DNA from: an uncultured Clostridia bacterium
GTDB taxonomy: Bacteria > Bacillota > Clostridia > Christensenellales > Borkfalkiaceae
Reading direction: 5' to 3'
Assembly (NCBI GenBank): GCA_944354085.1
Contig: CALVPW010000133.1
Location: 1 to 9,749 of the forward strand
Length of the DNA: 9,749 nucleotides
The translations under genes and the position numbers were made by a program. Shown piece by piece: positions 6,155 through 9,749 of the stretch (position 1 is its first letter; the number at the start of each line of letters is the position of its first letter). The notes under the pieces are model-generated. The model did no database searches. It saw nothing but the letters and a program-made list of their open reading frames with translations, and was not told the DNA's origin.

Positions 6155-7159
6155 ATGAACGTGTGGAAACTTTCCGCCGCCAAAAAACTTGAGCGGACGG
6201 AAGCGGAAAATCCCCTTCCCGAAGAGGGGAAGGTGCGCATCCGCGTGACCAAACTCATGTTCAACGGGACGGACGCCGCGCTCTATGAAGGCGCGGTCAA
6301 ATGCAAATACCCCCTCGTGCCGGGGCGTTACGCCGTGGGGCTCGTGGCGGAAGGGAGCAGCGTGGGTTTTTTGCCCAAAGGCACCCGCGTATTGCTGCAT
6401 TCGTTCGTCGCCGCGCCCGACACGGGCACCGCAAAAAAGGACTTCTCGGAGGACGACATCCTGCTGTGCGGACGCACGGCGGACGGCTATATGCGCGATC
6501 TTCTGTACCTCGCGCCGCACGATTTTACGCCGCTTCCCGACGCCGTGAGCGACGAAAAGGCGCTTCTTTTGCACCACGTGGCGCTCGCAAAGGCGGCGGT
6601 GGATAAGCTCGGCGCGGGAAAAGGGCAGCACATCGCCGTGATCGGCGCCAACCTGTTGGGCATCCTCATATGCCAGCTGCTCATCTATCAGCAGACGGCG
6701 CCCATCCTCATCGATACCGACGCGGCGCGGCTGGAATTTGCCCGCACCTGCGGCGTTTATTACACGATGCAGGCGGACGAGCACCTCGTCGACGGCGTCG
6801 CCGCCGTCACGGGCGGGCGGCTCGCGAGCGGCGCCGTTTACGTGACGAGCGCGCAGCGCAACGATCCCGCCCTTCCCTTCGGCGTCTGCGCGGCGGGCGC
6901 GAACGTGGTGATGTGCGGCTCGCGCGAGGATTTTTCCGTCAGTTTCGCGCAGCCCTTCCGCAAACAGCTCTCCGTATACTGCGTCTCGGGCAGGTCCGAA
7001 AATCTCGAAGCTGCGATCAACCTTATGGTGAGCGGCGCGGTCGACCTCTCCCCTTTCACCTTCCGCCAGACGAAAGCGGACGGCTTGGACGCCTTCCTTG
7101 CAGGCTATGCCGAAGCCAAGCGCGGCTTCGCTGAAATCGACGTCGTGACCCTCATCTGA
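6155..7159 (+). CDS. MDR-family (zinc alcohol dehydrogenase-like) protein lacking the catalytic zinc site
   Basis: This is a 334-residue protein with the two-domain layout of medium-chain dehydrogenases/reductases: a GroES-like N-terminal half (about 1-125) and a Rossmann nucleotide-binding half with AVIGANLLGI at 161-170, followed by an acidic strand end, LIDTD (185-189). Where zinc alcohol dehydrogenases have CGTD, this one has NGTD (37-40), so the cysteine ligand is replaced by N37. Where they have GHE it has GRY (57-59). The four-cysteine structural zinc loop is also missing. It is therefore probably a zinc-independent reductase, or a protein that has lost the usual activity; substrate unknown. 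The ATG at 6155 is chosen because GGGAGG lies 8 nt upstream and the family N-terminus starts here. An in-frame GTG at 6116 lies only about 9 nt after the predicted transcription start and has no ribosome binding site. It is the first gene after its own promoter, with a HAD phosphatase gene 96 nt downstream. Confidence 0.85.
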   Translation: MNVWKLSAAKKLERTEAENPLPEEGKVRIRVTKLMFNGTDAALYEGAVKCKYPLVPGRYAVGLVAEGSSVGFLPKGTRVLLHSFVAAPDTGTAKKDFSEDDILLCGRTADGYMRDLLYLAPHDFTPLPDAVSDEKALLLHHVALAKAAVDKLGAGKGQHIAVIGANLLGILICQLLIYQQTAPILIDTDAARLEFARTCGVYYTMQADEHLVDGVAAVTGGRLASGAVYVTSAQRNDPALPFGVCAAGANVVMCGSREDFSVSFAQPFRKQLSVYCVSGRSENLEAAINLMVSGAVDLSPFTFRQTKADGLDAFLAGYAEAKRGFAEIDVVTLI

Positions 7160-7255
7160 CCGCATATGCATGCGCGGACATGGGTACCGCCTTTTTGCGT
7201 CGTTTAAGACATGGTCGGCACCTCATATGCAGGCACGCGCACAGGAAGAACGGAT

Positions 7256-8062
7256 ATGATCAAATTCATCGCGACCGATCTGGACGGAACGCTTTTGGAC
7301 GGAGAGCGCAGGCTCCCCGAGGAGATCTTCCCCCTGATCGCACAACTCAAAGAGGCGGGCGTTTTGTTTGCGCCCGCGAGCGGAAGGCAGTACGCGAACC
7401 TGAAAAAGCTGTTCGCGCCCGTCGCGGACGACGTGGTGTTCATCTGCGAAAACGGCGCGCTCATCAAGTACCGCGGGAAGACGCTGCACTGCCATCCCAT
7501 CCGCGATCTGTACTTAAAAGAGGCGCTCGACGAGATCCGCGCCCTTCCGCACCTTTATCCCATGCTGTGCGGGACGGATTGGGCGTACATCGAAAACAGC
7601 GAGATGCCCTTCTTCCAATATGCGATGCTCTCGTACACCAACTGCAAAAAGGTCGAAGATCTGGACACGGTGATCGGGCGGGAGGATATCTGCAAGATCG
7701 CCGTCTACGACGAGATCGCCGCGGCGGAAAACTGCATCAAGGTGCTCCCGCAGCGGCTGCCGCATTTAAGGACCATCCTTTCGGGCTTCGATTGGTGCGA
7801 CGTTTCGGCGCCGGGCGCCAACAAGGGCGAAGCCATCCGCTTCATCCGCAGACAGTTCGGGCTGGAAAAAGAGGAATGCGCCGCCTTCGGCGATCATATG
7901 AACGATTTTGAGATGCTCAGCGAATGCGGCTATGCGTACGTGCCCGAAAACGCCTATCCGCCCCTCAAAAAACTTGTAGGGAGGGTCATCCCCTCCAACG
8001 AACGGCACGGCGTCATCACAAAGATCCGCGAGATGATCGCGGCGCGGGAGGTATCGGCATGA
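7256..8062 (+). CDS. Cof-type HAD hydrolase (class IIB phosphatase)
   Basis: This 268-residue cytoplasmic phosphatase belongs to the HAD superfamily, type IIB (Cof) group, whose members mostly remove phosphate from sugar phosphates or small cofactors. Motif I is DLDGT (8-12) with nucleophile D8 and acid/base D10. Motif II is S42 in ASGRQ. Motif III is K190 in GANKG. Motif IV is GDHMND (212-217) with magnesium ligands D213 and D217. The region between motifs II and III (about 80-185) is the C2 cap typical of Cof proteins and determines the substrate, which cannot be told by reading. The start at 7256 follows AGGA with a 9-nt spacer and places DLDGT at the usual distance from the N-terminus; an upstream in-frame ATG at 7211 would add 15 residues not seen in the family. 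The stop overlaps the next start by 4 bp (ATGA), so the two genes are translationally linked. Confidence 0.93.
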   Translation: MIKFIATDLDGTLLDGERRLPEEIFPLIAQLKEAGVLFAPASGRQYANLKKLFAPVADDVVFICENGALIKYRGKTLHCHPIRDLYLKEALDEIRALPHLYPMLCGTDWAYIENSEMPFFQYAMLSYTNCKKVEDLDTVIGREDICKIAVYDEIAAAENCIKVLPQRLPHLRTILSGFDWCDVSAPGANKGEAIRFIRRQFGLEKEECAAFGDHMNDFEMLSECGYAYVPENAYPPLKKLVGRVIPSNERHGVITKIREMIAAREVSA

Positions 8063-8595
8063 AATATATGATCGCATCGGACATCCACGGTTCGGCGCAT
8101 TGGTGCGCCCTTTTGAAGGCGCGTTTCGAGGCGGAAAAACCGCAAAAACTGCTGCTTTTGGGCGATCTTTTGTACCACGGCGCCCGCAACGCCCTGCCCG
8201 ACGGGTATTCCACGCTGGAAACGGCGAAGATCCTCAATAGCATGAAAGAGCATATCCTTTGCGTGCGCGGCAACTGCGATTCGGAAGTGGACGCCCTCGT
8301 TTTAGAATTCCCCGTCGCCGCCGACTACGCCGTCCTGCCCGCGGCGGGCAGAACGCTTGTTCTCACCCACGGGCACAAGGCGTACGGCGTGCTCGCGGAC
8401 GGCGACGTGCTCGTGAACGGGCATTTCCATGTGCCCGCCTTTGAACGGCGCGCGGGATATGTGTACGTGAACTGCGGCTCGGTCTCCATCCCCAAGGAAA
8501 ATTCCCCGCATTCCTACCTCATGCTCGAAGACGGGACGCTCACGTGGAAAAACGTGGAAACGGGCGTTCCCTTCCGCACGGAGCACCTTTTTTAG
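8059..8595 (+). CDS. YfcE-like metallophosphoesterase
   Basis: This 178-residue calcineurin-type phosphoesterase is close in length to E. coli YfcE (184), a manganese-dependent phosphodiesterase. The metal and catalytic motifs are all present and in order: SDIHG (D8, H10), GDLLYHG (D36), GNCD (N72), THGH (H104, H106) and GHFH (H122, H124). It has no signal peptide or membrane segment, so it is cytoplasmic. The natural substrate of the YfcE group is not settled. A GGGAGG site with a 7-nt spacer supports the start at 8059. It overlaps the HAD gene by 4 bp, so two phosphate-ester hydrolases are made together, which suggests a linked role in clearing phosphorylated metabolites; that link is inference. 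Confidence 0.92.
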   Translation: MKYMIASDIHGSAHWCALLKARFEAEKPQKLLLLGDLLYHGARNALPDGYSTLETAKILNSMKEHILCVRGNCDSEVDALVLEFPVAADYAVLPAAGRTLVLTHGHKAYGVLADGDVLVNGHFHVPAFERRAGYVYVNCGSVSIPKENSPHSYLMLEDGTLTWKNVETGVPFRTEHLF

Positions 8596-8634
8596 AGCTT
8601 TTGGAAGAAATATCAAAAATTTTTTGCGGAAATA

Positions 8635-8663
8635 TTGACTTTTTTCTGCAATCGGTATAAAAT
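8635..8663 (+). promoter_or_regulatory. Promoter with AT-rich upstream tract for the small membrane protein gene
   Basis: TTGACT (8635-8640) and TAAAAT (8658-8663) are 17 nt apart. Just upstream, 8605-8634 is strongly AT-rich, with a run of five A and six T at 8615-8625 and two copies of GAAATAT (8607-8613 and 8629-8635). This resembles an UP element and suggests strong expression. Confidence 0.75.
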
Positions 8664-8692
8664 AAGAGTATCAAAAAAAGGAGATATGAATT

Positions 8693-8914
8693 ATGACTTG
8701 GTTCAACAAACAGAGCCGTTTGGTGCAGATCATCCTGCTCATCATCCCCGTGGTCAACTGGGTCGTCGAGATCCTCGTCCGTTGGAGCACGTGGCTGCAA
8801 AAGGGCGGCGTCGTCAGGCTCGTCATCTGTATCGTCGTTACCGTCTTCGGTATCGTCGTCGGCTGGATCGACGCGATCTGGTGCCTGCTCTTCAAGCATC
8901 TTTTTCTGCAGTAA
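8693..8914 (+). CDS. Small tryptophan-rich membrane protein, two predicted helices
   Basis: I do not recognise a named family for this 73-residue protein. It has two hydrophobic segments, about 10-29 and 40-67, joined by a short loop with K37, G38, G39 and R42. It contains six tryptophans (W3, W23, W31, W34, W58, W63), mostly near predicted membrane edges. Charged or special residues inside the helices are P19, E26 and D60. The N-terminus (K6, R9) is positive, so both ends are probably cytoplasmic, forming a hairpin. There is no signal peptide cleavage site. The ATG at 8693 has AAGGAG with a 9-nt spacer; an ATG at 8685 in another frame is too close to that site. The gene is monocistronic, with its own promoter and a strong terminator, which argues that it is real and well expressed. 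Function unknown; candidates are a subunit of a membrane complex, a stress-type small membrane protein or a toxin-like peptide, none supported specifically. Confidence 0.8.
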   Translation: MTWFNKQSRLVQIILLIIPVVNWVVEILVRWSTWLQKGGVVRLVICIVVTVFGIVVGWIDAIWCLLFKHLFLQ

Positions 8915-8924
8915 CGAACAAAAA

Positions 8925-8954
8925 ACGGTCCGCAGCAATGCGGGCCGTTTTTTT
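8925..8954. terminator. Strong intrinsic terminator, probably bidirectional
   Basis: A 10-bp stem (ACGGTCCGCA with TGCGGGCCGT, one G-U pair on the plus transcript) around a GCAA tetraloop is followed by seven T. It lies 10 nt after the small membrane protein stop. The run of A on its left side becomes a U-run on the minus strand, so it can also end transcription of the phosphatase gene arriving from the right. Confidence 0.9.
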
Positions 8955-9015
8955 ATGCCGTGTGAAACATTCTGCATCCGCGCCTATGGAGCGCAGCCGC
9001 ATCTCTGCGGCGCAC

Positions 9016-9138
9016 ACTCCCACCGCCCCTTTCGGGGCACCTCCCTCAAAGAGGGAGGCAAGGTGTTGTGCGCACTCGTCATAGCCCTCGGCGCCCTCCT
9101 TAGAGGAAGCTGGCGAGCGTAAGCGAGACTGAGGGAGT
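9016..9138. repeat. Structured intergenic repeat, MITE-like, of the type scattered in gut Firmicutes
   Basis: This 123-bp segment begins ACTCCC and ends GGGAGT (terminal inverted repeat). Inside are hairpins GCCCC-TTTC-GGGGC (9025-9038) and CCTCCCTC-AAA-GAGGGAGG (9040-9058). CTCCCTCA (9041-9048) is also the inverse of TGAGGGAG (9130-9137). The phrases CCCTCAAAGAGGGAGGCAAGG and AGCTGGCGAGCGTAAGCGAG, the latter running into ACTGAGGGAG, resemble repeats I know from many clostridial genomes. It carries no open frame of its own. The exact ends and copy number cannot be told from one copy. Confidence 0.65.
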
Positions 9139-9154
9139 TCTCGGCGCGCCCGCA

Positions 9155-9171
9155 GAGCGTTCCGGACGCTC
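9155..9171 (-). other. Small hairpin over the phosphatase stop codon
   Basis: GAGCGT and ACGCTC form a 6-bp stem around a 5-nt loop, overlapping the TGA stop of the phosphatase gene. There is no U-run after it, so termination more likely happens at the hairpin at 8925-8954. Significance is uncertain. Confidence 0.25.
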
Positions 9172-9749
9172 AAAGATCGAACGCGATCGCCGTGATATCG
9201 TCGTCGAAGGTATCGGTAAACTCTCTGAGTGCCGCCTTTAAGCGTTCGATAAAGCGTTCGGCGTTCTCCGAGCGCTGCAGGATCTCCTCTACGCGTTCGA
9301 CGGAAAAGAGCTCCCCCGCCCCGTTGCGGCATTCGGTGACGCCGTCCGTCACGAGCGCGAGGATATCGCCGCTGCCGTAGCCGATGACGCGGTCCTCGTA
9401 GCGATAGGACGGCATCCAGTTGGAGACGGGCGGCGCGTTCATCACGATCTCGTCGATGCCGAGCGCGCTCTTTAAGAGCATGGGCGCGTTGTGTCCCGCC
9501 ACGCTGTAACAGATCTCGCGGTCTGCCCTGTCGATCCGCACGGCGACGGCGGTCACATACGACGTTTCGTCCAGGTTGAGTTCCTGGAATTTATCGTTGA
9601 GGGCGGTGAGCGCCTTGGCGGGAGAGGGCTCCGATCTGTCCCAGCCCGCTTTGACGAAGGCAGAGAGCATCCCCGCCGAGATCCCTTTGCCCGAGACGTC
9701 TGCCAAAAATCCCATCGTCTGCCCCGCGACCTCGTACACGTCGGGCAGG
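9170..9749 (-). CDS. SpoIIE/RsbU-type PP2C serine phosphatase, N-terminus outside the window
   Basis: The last 193 or so residues of a PP2C-type (SpoIIE family) phosphatase are visible; the frame is open to the right edge. Key parts are ADVSGKG (metal-binding aspartate), AGHNAP, LVTDGVTE, and FDDDITAIAFDL at the very end, which supplies another metal-binding aspartate. The usual upstream GGDxYD motif would lie beyond 9749. These enzymes remove phosphate from serine or threonine of anti-anti-sigma factors (SpoIIAA, RsbV type) and so switch on alternative sigma factors in stress response or sporulation. ADVSGKG resembles RsbU-like regulators more than SpoIIE itself, which usually has SDGMG here. 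The sensor part at the N-terminus is not visible, so the signal it responds to is unknown. It converges on the small membrane protein gene. Confidence 0.9.
   Translation of the reverse strand, partial: LPDVYEVAGQTMGFLADVSGKGISAGMLSAFVKAGWDRSEPSPAKALTALNDKFQELNLDETSYVTAVAVRIDRADREICYSVAGHNAPMLLKSALGIDEIVMNAPPVSNWMPSYRYEDRVIGYGSGDILALVTDGVTECRNGAGELFSVERVEEILQRSENAERFIERLKAALREFTDTFDDDITAIAFDL

Noticed and set aside
6023..7171. 382-residue minus-strand frame opposite the MDR gene
   Set aside because: It is the antisense mirror of a recognised protein and overlaps both divergent promoters.
7174..7197. Possible terminator between the MDR and HAD genes (GCGG, CCGC, then CTTTTT)
   Set aside because: The stem is only 4 bp with a 9-nt loop; too weak to support.
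7163..7231. CATATGCA twice, 61 bp apart, in the MDR-HAD gap
   Set aside because: An 8-bp repeat with no further matching flanks is compatible with chance.
8685..9084. ATG at 8685 opening a second frame through the small membrane protein gene
   Set aside because: The ribosome binding site is only 1 nt away, and the product is an Arg-rich shadow that runs through the terminator and repeat.
1..9749. Hidden defence system, CRISPR array, prophage or RNA gene
   Set aside because: No repeat-spacer pattern, integrase, transposase, toxin-antitoxin pair, tRNA or rRNA sequence could be found on either strand.

Overview
The window looks like a chromosomal segment of a high-GC, Gram-positive, Clostridia-like (Bacillota) bacterium. 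The reasons are the rpmE - DUF1385 (YqhQ) - prmC - prfA cluster, a short Walker-A ATPase of a type common in Clostridia, strong GGAGG-type ribosome binding sites, vegetative TTGACA/TATAAT-type promoters, and an intergenic repeat of the kind scattered through gut Firmicutes genomes. The taxonomic call is inference; no rRNA or tRNA gene is present.

Layout. Positions 1-5914 are all minus strand. Reading in the direction of transcription from 5982 down: a near-consensus promoter, rpmE (L31, zinc type), a hairpin with a short U-run (terminator or attenuator), a 607-residue fusion of a DUF1385 membrane protein with the PrmC glutamine methyltransferase, prfA (RF1) 3 nt later, and a class I aspartate-type aminotransferase 47 nt after that. 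A new promoter (1407-1435) then drives a small P-loop ATPase and the truncated threonine synthase gene thrC, which runs off the left edge. PrmC modifies the GGQ glutamine of RF1, so the fusion and prfA form a functional pair. The aminotransferase and thrC both belong to aspartate-family amino acid metabolism.

Positions 5915-6154 hold two divergent promoters. The plus-strand one has an imperfect palindrome against its -35 box. It drives an alcohol-dehydrogenase-like (MDR) protein that has lost the catalytic zinc ligands, then a Cof-type HAD phosphatase and a YfcE-like metallophosphoesterase that overlap by 4 bp. A further promoter with an AT-rich upstream tract (8635-8663) drives a 73-residue, tryptophan-rich, two-helix membrane protein, followed by a strong hairpin terminator that could work in both directions.

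Positions 8955-9169 contain a structured, MITE-like intergenic repeat. Beyond it, on the minus strand, is the C-terminal part of a SpoIIE/RsbU-type PP2C phosphatase that enters from the right edge.

Most of the window is ordinary core genome. I see no defence system, CRISPR array, prophage or transposase. The points most worth a second look are the DUF1385-PrmC fusion beside its substrate gene, the zinc-site-less MDR protein with a candidate operator, the small membrane protein with its own transcription unit, and the intergenic repeat.
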